Shown: positions 43,430 to 51,997, counted from the first letter of the stretch. The stretch is 64,000 nt of DNA from Mesorhizobium australicum WSM2073 (GCF_000230995.2 NC_019973.1:1488001-1552000), one strand, 5' to 3'. The notes: generated by a model from the sequence alone, not told the origin. Numbers and translations: made by a program.

Positions 43430-44243
43430 AGAGGCCTCCCTCGTTCTGGGTGCGTCTGGCCGCGCGGCGACGCAAGATTTCAGCAATTGTCATCAACAGG
43501 AAAGAGGCAACCAAAAGCAGCGTGCCCAGCGCCAGCACACCAGGCAGTTTCGAGGCGAAACGCAACTGGCCCCAGATGTAGATCGGCAGCGTCGCCTCGG
43601 TGCCGGTGAGGAAGAAGGCGATGATGAATTCGTCCAGCGAGATGGTGAAGCAGACCAGCAGGCTGGAAATGATCGCCGGCGCCACCATCGGCAGCGTCAC
43701 GCGCCGGAAAGTGCCGAAGGCGCTTTCGCCGAGATCGGCGGAGGCTTCCTCGAGGCTGCGGTCGAAACCCTCGAAGCCGGAAGTCAGCACCGTCATCGAA
43801 TAGGGAATGCAGACCAGGACGTGGCCGAGCACGACGGTGAACAGCGAAAGACTGAGGCCCAACTGCAGCATCACCAGCAGCATCGAGATGGCGACGATCA
43901 CTTCGGGCAGCACAAGCGGGGCCATGATCAGACCGTTGATGGCGCGGCGGCCGGGATAGCGGTAGCGGGTGATCGAGCGCGCGGCGAGGATGCCGAGTAC
44001 GGTGGAGAGGATGGCTGCCGAGACGCCGACGATCAGGCTGTTCCAGGCGGCATCGAGCAGCGCCGGCGTGCGCGGCAGGTCTTCGTACCATTGCAGGGTG
44101 AAGCCGGTCAGCGGGAATTTCGGCGTCGCCGCCGTGTTGACCGAGAAGATCGGCAGGAAGATGACGGGCAGATAGAGGAAGACGATATAGAGGAACGCAT
44201 AGGCCGACAGCCAGCCGCCCGGCAGGAAGCGCCGCGCCTTCAT
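43422..44243 (-). CDS. Polyamine-type ABC transporter permease (PotC-like)
   Basis: This is a 273-residue inner-membrane permease with six helices and the EAA loop EASADLGESAFGTFRRVTLP. The opening AYAFLYIVFLYLPVIFLPIFS resembles PotC. It overlaps the preceding permease by 4 bases and the ATPase gene by 8 bases. It forms the channel with the protein at 44240. Confidence 0.87.
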   Translation of the reverse strand: MKARRFLPGGWLSAYAFLYIVFLYLPVIFLPIFSVNTAATPKFPLTGFTLQWYEDLPRTPALLDAAWNSLIVGVSAAILSTVLGILAARSITRYRYPGRRAINGLIMAPLVLPEVIVAISMLLVMLQLGLSLSLFTVVLGHVLVCIPYSMTVLTSGFEGFDRSLEEASADLGESAFGTFRRVTLPMVAPAIISSLLVCFTISLDEFIIAFFLTGTEATLPIYIWGQLRFASKLPGVLALGTLLLVASFLLMTIAEILRRRAARRTQNEGGLYA

Positions 44244-45157
44244 CGCGCCATCCTTTGCAAGCCGCGGATGATCAGCACCGTGGCGCCGGCCATCAGAGAG
44301 ACGATCAGCATGGTGGTGACGGAAAGTGCGGCACCGAGCGGCCAGTTGGCGGCTTTGCCGAACTGCGCTTGGATGGCATTGGCGATCATGACGCCATCCT
44401 TGCCGCCGACGAGCTTTGGCGTGACATAGTCGCCGACAGTCGGGATCATGACGATCAGCGCCGCGGAAATGATGCCTGGCGCCGACAGCGGCAAGGTCAC
44501 GCGCAGGAACGACCGGAAGGGTCCATCGCCAAGGTCGGTGGCCGCTTCGACCAGCGTGCGGTCGACCTTCTCCAGGGACACGAAAATCGGCAGGATGGCG
44601 AAGGCCGCCCAGGCATGGGTGAGCGTGATGATGACGGCGCTCGAATTGTAGAGCAGGGCGGTCGACGGTTCGTCGATGATGCCCAGACCCATCAGGCCGG
44701 AATTCAAGACGCCGTTATAGCCCAGGATGACCTTCCACGACATCACGCGCAAGAGATAGCTGGTCCAGAACGGGATGGTTATGAGGAACAGCCACAGGCT
44801 CTTGTGACGGCCGCCATGGAAGGAAATGAAATAGGCGATCGGGTAGGCGAGGACGACGGTGAACAGGCTGACCGTCAGCGAGATGTAGAGCGAGCGCCAC
44901 AACAGATCGCGGTAGATCGGCTCGGTCAGTGCGACGCGATAGTTTTCCAGCGTGAAGGTGCGGTCGATGGTCAGGTAGTGCTGCGTCCAGAAGGAATGGG
45001 CGATGACCACCAGGATCGGCAGGACCAGAAGGATGAGAGCGTAGAGAAAGGTCGGGCTGATCAGGGCAAAGCCTTGTACAGGCTCGGATTGCAGAAGGGC
45101 ATTTCGTCTGGCCCGCGTCAGGCCCAACGGGGGCGACCCTTCCGCAGCCACCGTCAT
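44240..45157 (-). CDS. Polyamine-type ABC transporter permease (PotB-like)
   Basis: This is a 305-residue permease with six helices and EAA loop EAATDLGDGPFRSFLRVTLP; SPTFLYALILLVLPILVVIAHS is the first helix. The ATG at 45157 is chosen because GGAG precedes it; an opening to 45229 lacks a ribosome site. It is first in the permease-permease-ATPase operon. A TGAA-N6-TTCA dyad lies about 170 bases upstream, between it and the divergent aminotransferase. Confidence 0.87.
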   Translation of the reverse strand: MTVAAEGSPPLGLTRARRNALLQSEPVQGFALISPTFLYALILLVLPILVVIAHSFWTQHYLTIDRTFTLENYRVALTEPIYRDLLWRSLYISLTVSLFTVVLAYPIAYFISFHGGRHKSLWLFLITIPFWTSYLLRVMSWKVILGYNGVLNSGLMGLGIIDEPSTALLYNSSAVIITLTHAWAAFAILPIFVSLEKVDRTLVEAATDLGDGPFRSFLRVTLPLSAPGIISAALIVMIPTVGDYVTPKLVGGKDGVMIANAIQAQFGKAANWPLGAALSVTTMLIVSLMAGATVLIIRGLQRMAR

Positions 45158-45327
45158 TGCCAGACTCCGGGGGGACGGGCTCCGGGTGTGATCTCGATTG
45201 CTGGCCTGGACTGTCCCGCCATACGGCATCCCATTGGGCTGGCGCCGGCTATTGTTCCCCTTGCCGGCTTTCTTTCATCATGCGCGCATCCGCCGATTGA
45301 AATCAAGCGCTAATTCTGCAATATTGA

Positions 45328-45343
45328 TTGAACGGACATTCAA
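45328..45343. promoter_or_regulatory. TGAA-N6-TTCA dyad, copy 2
   Basis: The site reads TTGAACGGACATTCAA, with 5-bp perfect arms. It sits between the transporter operon (minus) and the aminotransferase gene (plus), about 80 bases before the latter. Same pattern as 38945 and 48176. Confidence 0.55.
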
Positions 45344-45425
45344 AATCGTGTGAGCAGGGCGGCGATTTCGGCCATGGCGAACCGGATTGATGCCCGAAAA
45401 ATTCGGGGATGATGTGGAGGCGATG

Positions 45426-46841
45426 ATGGCGACGGTGAGGGATCTGAAGGCACGCGAAACGGCTGGCCCTGGCGACGATGCGGTCGGGCTGGCCAAGCGT
45501 CATCTCATCCAGCCCTGGCCCTACGCCGGTTCCGTCGGTTCGGAGGCGCGCGCGCTGATCGGCGAGGGCGATGGCGTCTACATTACCGACAGCACCGGCA
45601 AGCGGCTGATCGACGGCCCGGCCGGCATGTGGTGCGTCAATGTCGGGCATCGCCGCGAGGAACTCGCCAGGGTGATGTACGACCAGGCGATGGCGCTGTC
45701 CTACAACACGCCCTGGTACACGATGAACGCGCCGTCGGCGGAGCTTGCCAAGCGCATCGCCGGCCATGCCCCAGGCGACCTCAGCCACGTCTTCTACACC
45801 ACGGGCGGTTCCTCGGCGGTCGAGACGGCGCTGCGCTTCATGCAGTTTTACAACAATGTGCGCGGCCGGCCGGAAAAGAAGCTGATCCTGAGCCGTGGCG
45901 GCGCCTATCATGGCTCAACCTATCTCTCGGCCTCGCTCAATGGCCGCCCGCGCGACCGCGACTGGATGGATGGCGCCGACGAACTGGTGGTCAAGCTCGC
46001 CTCCCCCGACCCGTTCCGCCGGCCGAAAGGCATGAGCATCGCCGCTTTCACCGATTTCCTTGTCGACCAGTTCCGCGATACGGTCGCGCGTGTCGGCGCC
46101 GACAGAATAGGCGCGTTCGTCGGCGAACCCATACAGGCGTCCGGCGGCGTCATCATTCCGCCGGACGGCTACCTCAGGCGCATCCGCGAGATCTGCCGCG
46201 ACAAGGATATTCTTTATATCTCCGACGAGGTGGTGACGGGCTTCGGACGTCTGGGCCATGTCTTTGCCTCGGGCGACGTGTTCGGCATCGACCCCGACAT
46301 GATCACTTTCGCGAAGGGCGTCACCTCGGGTTATTTCCCGCTTGGCGGCGTCATCATCTCGGAGCGGCTGCTGGAGGAATTACGCCGTTCCAACCATCCC
46401 GACGCGATGTTCGGCCATGGCCTGACCTACACCAGCCATCCGGTCGGCTGTGCCGTGGCGTTGAAGAATCTCGACCTGCTGGAAGAGAGCGTGCTTGCTC
46501 ACACGCAGGCGGTCGCGCCCTATTTCCAGGCGCAATTGAAGACGCTGGAAGAGCTGCCGCTGGTCGGCGAAGTGCGCGGCGTCGGGCTGATGGGCTGTGT
46601 CGAATGCGTCGCCGATCGCGAAAGCAAGGATCCGCTGCAGCTCGACAAGGATGTCGGCAAACGCATCGACGCCCACTGCCACGAGCTTGGCCTGCTGGTG
46701 CGGCCGCTGATCAACATGTGCGTTATGTCGCCGCCGCTCGTCATCACGCGCGAGCAGATCGACGACATGGTCGGCATCCTGCGCGAGGGTATTTCACGCA
46801 CGATGGAAGATCTCAGGAAAGAGGGTGTGTGGCAGGGGTGA
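45426..46841 (+). CDS. Class III PLP-dependent aminotransferase
   Basis: This is a 471-residue omega-type transaminase. It has the cofactor-phosphate motif YTTGGSSAVETALRF, the pyridine-N Asp in LYISDEVVTGFGR, and the Schiff-base Lys in DMITFAKGVTSGYFPLGG. Homologues act on omega-amino acids, taurine, putrescine or beta-alanine. The ATG at 45426 has GGAGG at 5 bases; earlier starts at 45423, 45390 (ATG) or 45387 (TTG) are open but less well placed. It probably handles a primary amine released after demethylation, or the amine directly. Confidence 0.84.
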   Translation: MATVRDLKARETAGPGDDAVGLAKRHLIQPWPYAGSVGSEARALIGEGDGVYITDSTGKRLIDGPAGMWCVNVGHRREELARVMYDQAMALSYNTPWYTMNAPSAELAKRIAGHAPGDLSHVFYTTGGSSAVETALRFMQFYNNVRGRPEKKLILSRGGAYHGSTYLSASLNGRPRDRDWMDGADELVVKLASPDPFRRPKGMSIAAFTDFLVDQFRDTVARVGADRIGAFVGEPIQASGGVIIPPDGYLRRIREICRDKDILYISDEVVTGFGRLGHVFASGDVFGIDPDMITFAKGVTSGYFPLGGVIISERLLEELRRSNHPDAMFGHGLTYTSHPVGCAVALKNLDLLEESVLAHTQAVAPYFQAQLKTLEELPLVGEVRGVGLMGCVECVADRESKDPLQLDKDVGKRIDAHCHELGLLVRPLINMCVMSPPLVITREQIDDMVGILREGISRTMEDLRKEGVWQG

Positions 46842-46848
46842 GTTTCTT

Positions 46849-46904
46849 CCTTCTCCCCGTTTTCACGGGGAGAAGGTGCCCGAAGGGCGGATGAGGGGCA
46901 GCGC
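46849..46904. repeat. Rhizobial palindromic intergenic element
   Basis: A 12-bp perfect stem CCTTCTCCCCGT/ACGGGGAGAAGG (46849-46860, 46865-46876) is followed by a GC-rich tail including GAAGGGCGGATGAGGGGC. I recognise this stem and tail as a dispersed element of rhizobial intergenic regions. It also separates two convergent genes and may terminate both. Confidence 0.75.
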
Positions 46905-46953
46905 TGACGGGGACAGGGGCGCTGTCATCGGGACTTGGCCAATCAGCAGGTTG

Positions 46954-48156
46954 TCATGCCCGGCTCCGCAGCGCGTCGTTCAAATTCCACATGTCCTTTT
47001 CTTCCGGCGCTGTTTCCAGGCCCAGCACCGGAACCTGCTTGCGCAGGTGGTCGTGGTGGGTGCGGACGCCATATTCGAGGTCGGAGAGATAAAAGCCCCC
47101 GAAAGCCTCGGACAGCATGGATTCGTTCGACCAGACCGAGAGCTGCACATCTTCCGACATGGTGTCGCGATCGATGCGGAAGGAGAGGTAGCGGGCGGCG
47201 GCCTGCTCTCGGCTCTCGTCGCGATAGCGATAGATGGCGCCGCGCAGCAGCGTCTCACCCGTCGACAGCGGGAACTCCTGATAGAACTGCACCGATTCCG
47301 GCATCACCGACAGAACGGCGTTGGGGAAGATACCGTAATAGACCCAGGCCTTCCTGAGATGGTCCGGCAGATGCGTCGGCTCCGGCGCGATCTTGACGTA
47401 GTTCTTCACGCTCCAGCGGCGGCCGGCATGCGGGTTGTAGGTGGCGAAGGAGCGTGAGACGCCATTGACGAAGGGCTCGTCGAAATAGGTGGCGCCATAG
47501 AGATCCTGCAAGGCCGGATGCGCCATGGCGACATGATAGCCTTCATTGTCGACGTCGCGCACCGACTTCCAGTTGACCGGCGTCTTCTGGGTCCAGATGC
47601 CCCAGGAAGGCACCATGTCGGCGGCCTTGTAATGCGCGAATTCGGGCTCGATCGGCCTCAGCAGCTCGGCGACGGAGGGTTGTGGCCCGCCATTGCGGAA
47701 GCGGATGAAGATGAAGCCCATCCAGATTTCGAGGTCGAGCGGCATCAGGCCGAACTCGGTCTTGTCGAGGTCGGGGAAGGAGCGCGGGCGGGCGGCACCG
47801 CGCAGCGTGCCGTCGAGATTGTAGACCCAGCCGTGGAACGGACAGACCAGCGCGTTCTTGCAATTGCCCTGGCTGTCGGCCACGACGCGGCTGCCGCGGT
47901 GGCGGCACATGTTGTTGAAACCGCGCACCACGCCGTCCTTGCCGCGCACGATCAGGGCGCGTTCGCCAATGACATCCATGGTGAGGTAGTCGCCGGCGTC
48001 CGGGATGTCGCAGACATGCCCGACGATCTGCCAATGATTGCGGAACACATGCTCTTTCTCCAGTTCGAGAAGGGCGTCGGAATGGTAGCTCCAGCCCGGC
48101 AGTCCCCGCCGGTCCCAATCGTTCGGGATTGCCACGTCACGGAGGTGCGGGTTCAT
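46954..48156 (-). CDS. Rieske oxygenase alpha subunit, quaternary-amine type
   Basis: This is a 400-residue Rieske non-haem iron oxygenase. The [2Fe-2S] ligands are Cys84, His86, Cys105 and His108. The mononuclear iron ligands His208 and His213 lie in NEGYHVAMAH. The position that bridges electron transfer is Glu205, not the usual Asp; a Glu there is known from CntA, the carnitine oxygenase, and related quaternary-ammonium oxygenases. This points to an N-methylated substrate such as carnitine, a betaine or stachydrine. No CntB-like reductase gene is in the window. A TGAA-N6-TTCA dyad lies 18 bases upstream of the start. Confidence 0.86.
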   Translation of the reverse strand: MNPHLRDVAIPNDWDRRGLPGWSYHSDALLELEKEHVFRNHWQIVGHVCDIPDAGDYLTMDVIGERALIVRGKDGVVRGFNNMCRHRGSRVVADSQGNCKNALVCPFHGWVYNLDGTLRGAARPRSFPDLDKTEFGLMPLDLEIWMGFIFIRFRNGGPQPSVAELLRPIEPEFAHYKAADMVPSWGIWTQKTPVNWKSVRDVDNEGYHVAMAHPALQDLYGATYFDEPFVNGVSRSFATYNPHAGRRWSVKNYVKIAPEPTHLPDHLRKAWVYYGIFPNAVLSVMPESVQFYQEFPLSTGETLLRGAIYRYRDESREQAAARYLSFRIDRDTMSEDVQLSVWSNESMLSEAFGGFYLSDLEYGVRTHHDHLRKQVPVLGLETAPEEKDMWNLNDALRSRA

Positions 48157-48173
48157 AAAACGTCTCTTCTTTT

Positions 48174-48191
48174 ATTGAATATGCATTCAAT
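48174..48191. promoter_or_regulatory. TGAA-N6-TTCA dyad, copy 3
   Basis: Arms ATTGAA and TTCAAT flank TATGCA; the inner site TGAATATGCATTCA is at 48176-48189. It is the best of the three copies and sits in the Rieske gene promoter region. Confidence 0.6.
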
Positions 48192-48202
48192 ATAATCATA
48201 TT

Positions 48203-48218
48203 TTGCATTGAAATGCAA
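48203..48218. promoter_or_regulatory. Second inverted repeat upstream of the Rieske gene
   Basis: TTGCATT and AATGCAA are perfect 7-bp arms around GA, 27 bases from the centre of the dyad at 48174-48191. It could bind another regulator or be a second site for the same one. The remaining sequence to 48519 shows no gene. Confidence 0.4.
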
Positions 48219-48519
48219 TGGCTTGTGGAAATGTGACTGTTCCGCAGCGAAAATGTCGGCGCTGGTTCCATGGGAATCCCGCGCCGTTGCGGGCTTCGAA
48301 AACCCCGGAAAATCCGGATCTTAGCCAGAGTTCCGTAACTGCCCCCGATCGCTGGCTCGCGCCGCCAATCGTTCACGCGGCTACCGGTCGTGCACGCCTT
48401 GCAACCGCCACCCCCCGGGCCAAAACAGCCAATGACCGACCCTGCCCGGTTTTGCCCGTATCGATGTTTCAATCCGGTTACATTGCCAAGCTCTCGTCAC
48501 CTTTGCACCGTTACAAGGC

Positions 48520-48541
48520 GCGATTAAATTCGTTTAATCGC
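48520..48541 (+). promoter_or_regulatory. UUCG-capped hairpin before the gene at 48570
   Basis: Perfect 9-bp arms GCGATTAAA/TTTAATCGC enclose TTCG. It ends 28 bases before the start codon, so it could be a stable leader hairpin or an AT-rich operator. Confidence 0.5.
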
Positions 48542-48569
48542 AAAAAGAAAATCAACGAAGGGGATGATG

Positions 48570-48977
48570 ATGCATGCGAAAGTCCAGATCACCAGCGGCA
48601 ACCGCTTTCAAGCTCCAGAGCGCGCTGACCGCCGCCCGAAGCTGGCCCTTCGCCAGCGCGCCAGCGACCACCCGATGGGAATGTTCATGGCGCTGGCTGC
48701 TTGCGCCTTCGCCGGCATGGCGTTCACGCCGACGGTCGGCCCAGCCTTCGCTTCGTTGAACCCGCCCGCCAACGTCATCGAAGGCGCGCCGACCACGACC
48801 ACGACCGCCCGCCTGCCTATGCCGGCAATCGATTTCGCCTGCAGGGGGCAGGCCTGGGGCGCCGAGAGCGTGGATTGCCTGCGCGCCATTGCCGAGCAGT
48901 CCGGAACGCACAAGATCCGCGCGATCCGCATGATCGCCAACGCCGCGCCGCTGACCAGCACGCCCAACATCTTCTGA
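48570..48977 (+). CDS. Small hypothetical exported or membrane protein
   Basis: This is a 135-residue protein with a long basic N-terminal region, a hydrophobic helix (GMFMALAACAFAGMAFTP, about 37-54) and a mature part with two cysteines (DFACRGQAW and VDCLRAI), which may pair. No family is recognised. Three ATG codons in a row (48564, 48567, 48570) are open; the last fits AAGGGG best. The strong hairpin 28 bases upstream and the terminator at 49075 frame it as a single-gene unit. Confidence 0.6.
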   Translation: MHAKVQITSGNRFQAPERADRRPKLALRQRASDHPMGMFMALAACAFAGMAFTPTVGPAFASLNPPANVIEGAPTTTTTARLPMPAIDFACRGQAWGAESVDCLRAIAEQSGTHKIRAIRMIANAAPLTSTPNIF

Positions 48978-49000
48978 TTTCTGCCTCTGCGTTTCTGCCG

Positions 49001-49042
49001 GGGCATGATCCCGAAACCGGTTCCCGTTTGGGGATCATGCCC
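49001..49042. repeat. GGCATGATCCC palindromic intergenic repeat
   Basis: Perfect 12-bp outer arms GGGCATGATCCC/GGGATCATGCCC flank an imperfect inner stem with AAACCGGTTCCC. I recognise this as a common Rhizobiales intergenic palindrome. Confidence 0.7.
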
Positions 49043-49074
49043 TACCTCCCCGAGCGCTTCTCGGCGCTCGCTTC

Positions 49075-49109
49075 GGCTCCCGCCGCGATGTCGGCCGGGA
49101 GCCTTTTTT
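49075..49109 (+). terminator. Rho-independent terminator
   Basis: Stem GGCTCCCG/CGGGAGCC (49075-49082, 49096-49103) is followed by six T at 49104-49109. It ends transcription of the gene at 48570; the T-run overlaps the stop of the convergent kinase gene. Confidence 0.82.
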
Positions 49110-51195
49110 ATGCTTTCAACGCGGCCTGCTCGGCAATGGTCGAAAGCACGCTGCGTACATCCAGCGTGCTGAACGGTTTTTCGAGGATCTGTGGCCGCTG
49201 CTGCGCCGGCAAGGCTTCGACTTCCGCCTTCGCGCCGATCAGGTCGCCGGTGACGAGCACGAAACGCCGCGCCAGGTCGGGCCGTTCGGCGAGCAGTTCG
49301 CGGTAGATCGAAATGCCTGAGATGCCGGGCATGCGCAGATCCGAAAAGACGATATCGGGGGGCATGTGGCCACCCAAGGTGGCGGCGCCCGATTCCCAGA
49401 GCGGCGCGATCCGCGACTTGATGCCCATCAGTTCGAGAATATCGGACAGGGAACCGGCGACGTCAGGCTCGTCATCGATGATCAGCGCATGGCGCAGGCC
49501 GCTCGATCGCGGCTGGCTTTCGCCGGCGGCGGCGATGCCCGCCGAGATCGCCGGCAACTGGACGACGAAACGCGCGCCTCTCGGCAACACCTCCTCGAAC
49601 CAGACATTGCCGTTGTGTCGTTCGATGATCGATTTCGAGATCGACAGGCCAATGCCGGTGCCGACGCCGACCGGCTTGGTGGTGAAATAGGATTCGAAAA
49701 TGCGCGAACGGATGGCTTCGGGAATGCCGGGCCCGTTGTCCTCGACCGAGAAGCCGGGATTGCCCCGATCGCTGCGGAAGCTCCGCACCTTGATCAGGCG
49801 GTCGCCGGCGACGCCGGCCAGGGCATGCTGGCTGTTGATGAGGAAATTGGCCGCCACCTGTGTCACGTGGTCGGCATCGGCCATGGCGAGCAGCGGACCC
49901 GGCGCGAAATCGGTATCGATGACGATGCCGCTCGATCGCGCGCCGTAGGCGGTCACTTCGAGAGCGGCGCGGATCACCTGGTTGAGATCGGTCTCGGCCT
50001 GCGCCGCCGGATGGAGGCGGACCATCGACAGGAAGCTTTTGACGATGCGCCCGCAGCGCTCGGCGGCGGCACGAACCTTTTCGGCCCGGACCTTGGTCTG
50101 CGGATCCGAGGCGAATTCATGCAGCAGCGTCGACTGGGCCACGACGACGGCCAGCGGATTGTTGAGTTCGTGCGAGACGCCGGCAAGCAGCGAGCCCATC
50201 GCCGCCATCTTCTCGTTCTGGTGCAGCTTCTCGCGCTGCCGGTTGATCTCTTCCTCTGCCCGCAGCCTGTCGCGCAGGTCGCGGATCGAGCCAAAGATCA
50301 GGCGGCGGTCGGCGACCCGCATCTCGGTCGCCGTCAGTTCGATCGGAAACACCTCGCCGGCGGCATTCTGCGTCACGGTCTCGAGTCGCTGGCCGACCAT
50401 CGGGGCGCCGCGGCCGGACATGTAGTCGGCGCCCGAGGCATAGCCCTTGCGGTAATATTCAGGAACGACCGTGTCGAGCAGGTCCTTGCCGAGGATATCG
50501 CTGCGCAGGAAGCCGAACATCTTCTCGGCGGCCGGATTGAATTCGATGATCGACCCGGCCTCGTCGATGACGATAATGGCGTCGAGCGAGGCCTGCAGCA
50601 TGGTGCGGCGGATCACTTCGCTGGCATGGGCGTCCGAGGGGGAGTGTTCGATGGCGTCGCCTATGGCGAGGGCGATGATGTGCAGCGTCGCCTCCTCCTC
50701 GTCGGTCCATTCCCGCTCTTCGACGCAGTCATTGACGGCCAGCGTCCCCCACAAATGGCCGTGCGCGAAGACCGACACCGACAGGAACGACTTGATGTTC
50801 TGCTTCTCGAAATCGGCCCTCAGGAATCCTTCGAGGTCGCGCGTATGGCCGGCGAAAATCTTGCCCTGCCGCTCATCCTCGGCCAGCCGCTCAAGCAGCG
50901 GATCCGAATTGACGATTGACTGCATGATGACGGTCGGTGAGGCCAGTTCGCCGCCGAAGTCAGGATCGATCCAGTAGGCAGCGACCGACTGGGCGAAACC
51001 CTGGCCGGGCAATTCGCGCAGGCGGAACAGGATGCCGCGCTGGCACTCCATGGCGTGGCATAGCGTCTCCAGTATGCCGTCCATTTCGCGCTGCCAGTCG
51101 CCGGCCTCGCGCAGCCGGCGCACGACACGCACGGCGGCCATCGCCGCGCCCTGCCTGAAACCCTGCATGTCCGTGCTTGCCGTGTCGCCCATCAT
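49108..51195 (-). CDS. Soluble hybrid histidine kinase: GAF-PAS-HisKA-HATPase-receiver
   Basis: This is a 695-residue kinase without membrane helices. A GAF domain (about 30-185) is followed by a PAS domain (195-310, with IIEFNPAAEKMFG), a HisKA box GVSHELNNPLAVV, an HATPase domain with VEDNGPGIP and GTGIGLSISKSI, and a C-terminal receiver (about 570-690) with IIDDEPD, Asp in IVFSDLRMPG and Lys in LEKPFS. The receiver at the C-terminus may act as a phosphate reservoir. The two response regulator genes nearby are possible partners, though operon spacing does not prove it. Signal unknown. Confidence 0.87.
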   Translation of the reverse strand: MMGDTASTDMQGFRQGAAMAAVRVVRRLREAGDWQREMDGILETLCHAMECQRGILFRLRELPGQGFAQSVAAYWIDPDFGGELASPTVIMQSIVNSDPLLERLAEDERQGKIFAGHTRDLEGFLRADFEKQNIKSFLSVSVFAHGHLWGTLAVNDCVEEREWTDEEEATLHIIALAIGDAIEHSPSDAHASEVIRRTMLQASLDAIIVIDEAGSIIEFNPAAEKMFGFLRSDILGKDLLDTVVPEYYRKGYASGADYMSGRGAPMVGQRLETVTQNAAGEVFPIELTATEMRVADRRLIFGSIRDLRDRLRAEEEINRQREKLHQNEKMAAMGSLLAGVSHELNNPLAVVVAQSTLLHEFASDPQTKVRAEKVRAAAERCGRIVKSFLSMVRLHPAAQAETDLNQVIRAALEVTAYGARSSGIVIDTDFAPGPLLAMADADHVTQVAANFLINSQHALAGVAGDRLIKVRSFRSDRGNPGFSVEDNGPGIPEAIRSRIFESYFTTKPVGVGTGIGLSISKSIIERHNGNVWFEEVLPRGARFVVQLPAISAGIAAAGESQPRSSGLRHALIIDDEPDVAGSLSDILELMGIKSRIAPLWESGAATLGGHMPPDIVFSDLRMPGISGISIYRELLAERPDLARRFVLVTGDLIGAKAEVEALPAQQRPQILEKPFSTLDVRSVLSTIAEQAALKA

Positions 51196-51271
51196 TGTCA
51201 GCCATTAGTCCAGAGTCACGCCAATCGATCGGCTGGCAACGGCTGCGGAGCGGACTTCCTCGGTCTGACGC

Positions 51272-51997
51272 TCAGCTGCCGTCGCCGGCCGGCAGCGAGA
51301 AAATATAGCCTTCGCCACGCACCGTGCGCAGGAATTTCGGGTTGGCCGGGTCCGTCTCGATCTTCTTGCGCAGGCGCATGATGCGGATATCGACGGCGCG
51401 CGACGATTCCGGATCCTCGGTGAAGCCGATCGCCTCGGAGATCGCAGCCCTGGTCAGCAGCCGGTTGGCGCGGGTCAGGAAAACCTCCAGCACGTCGAAT
51501 TCGCTCTTGGCCATGTCGATCACCGTGCCGTTGGCGCCGGTGACCATCCTCCCGTCGAGATCGGCCTGGAAGGGGCCGAAAGCGACGGAGCGGCGATCCG
51601 TGCTGGCTTTCCTGTCCCGCGGCTCCGTCGGCTGGGGAACACGGCGCAGCACGCTGCGCACCCTGGCCAGCACCTCGCGCAGTTCATACGGCTTGACGAT
51701 ATAGTCGTCGGCGCCGAGTTCCAGTCCGACGATGCGGTCGAGCGCGGTGCCGGCGGCGGTCGCATAGATGATGCCGATCGGCATTTTCGAGCGCAGCCAG
51801 CGGCCGAGCGACAAGCCATCCTCGCCCGGCATGGCGATGTCGAGGATAGCCAGATGGAAGGACTGCGTCTCGATCAGGCCGCGCGCGGCGGCCGCGGTTT
51901 CAGCGGTCGAAACATCATAGCCGGCGGCGCCGAGATATTCGGCGACCGCGTCCCTGAGGTCGGGCTCATCCTCGACGATGACAATTCTTGCCCGCAC
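51272..51997 (-). CDS. OmpR/PhoB-family response regulator
   Basis: This is a 241-residue regulator: receiver with IVIVEDEPD, phospho-acceptor Asp in AILDIAMPGEDG and Lys in DYIVKPYE, then a winged helix with AKSEFDVLEVFLTRANRLLT and VRGEGYIFS. The GTG at 51997 gives the usual start just before the receiver; an ATG at 52045 and a GTG at 52057 are open but would add a non-conserved tail. It is downstream-facing with the hybrid kinase on the same strand, 76 bases apart, and divergent from the winged-helix gene at 52091. Confidence 0.83.
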   Translation of the reverse strand: MRARIVIVEDEPDLRDAVAEYLGAAGYDVSTAETAAAARGLIETQSFHLAILDIAMPGEDGLSLGRWLRSKMPIGIIYATAAGTALDRIVGLELGADDYIVKPYELREVLARVRSVLRRVPQPTEPRDRKASTDRRSVAFGPFQADLDGRMVTGANGTVIDMAKSEFDVLEVFLTRANRLLTRAAISEAIGFTEDPESSRAVDIRIMRLRKKIETDPANPKFLRTVRGEGYIFSLPAGDGS

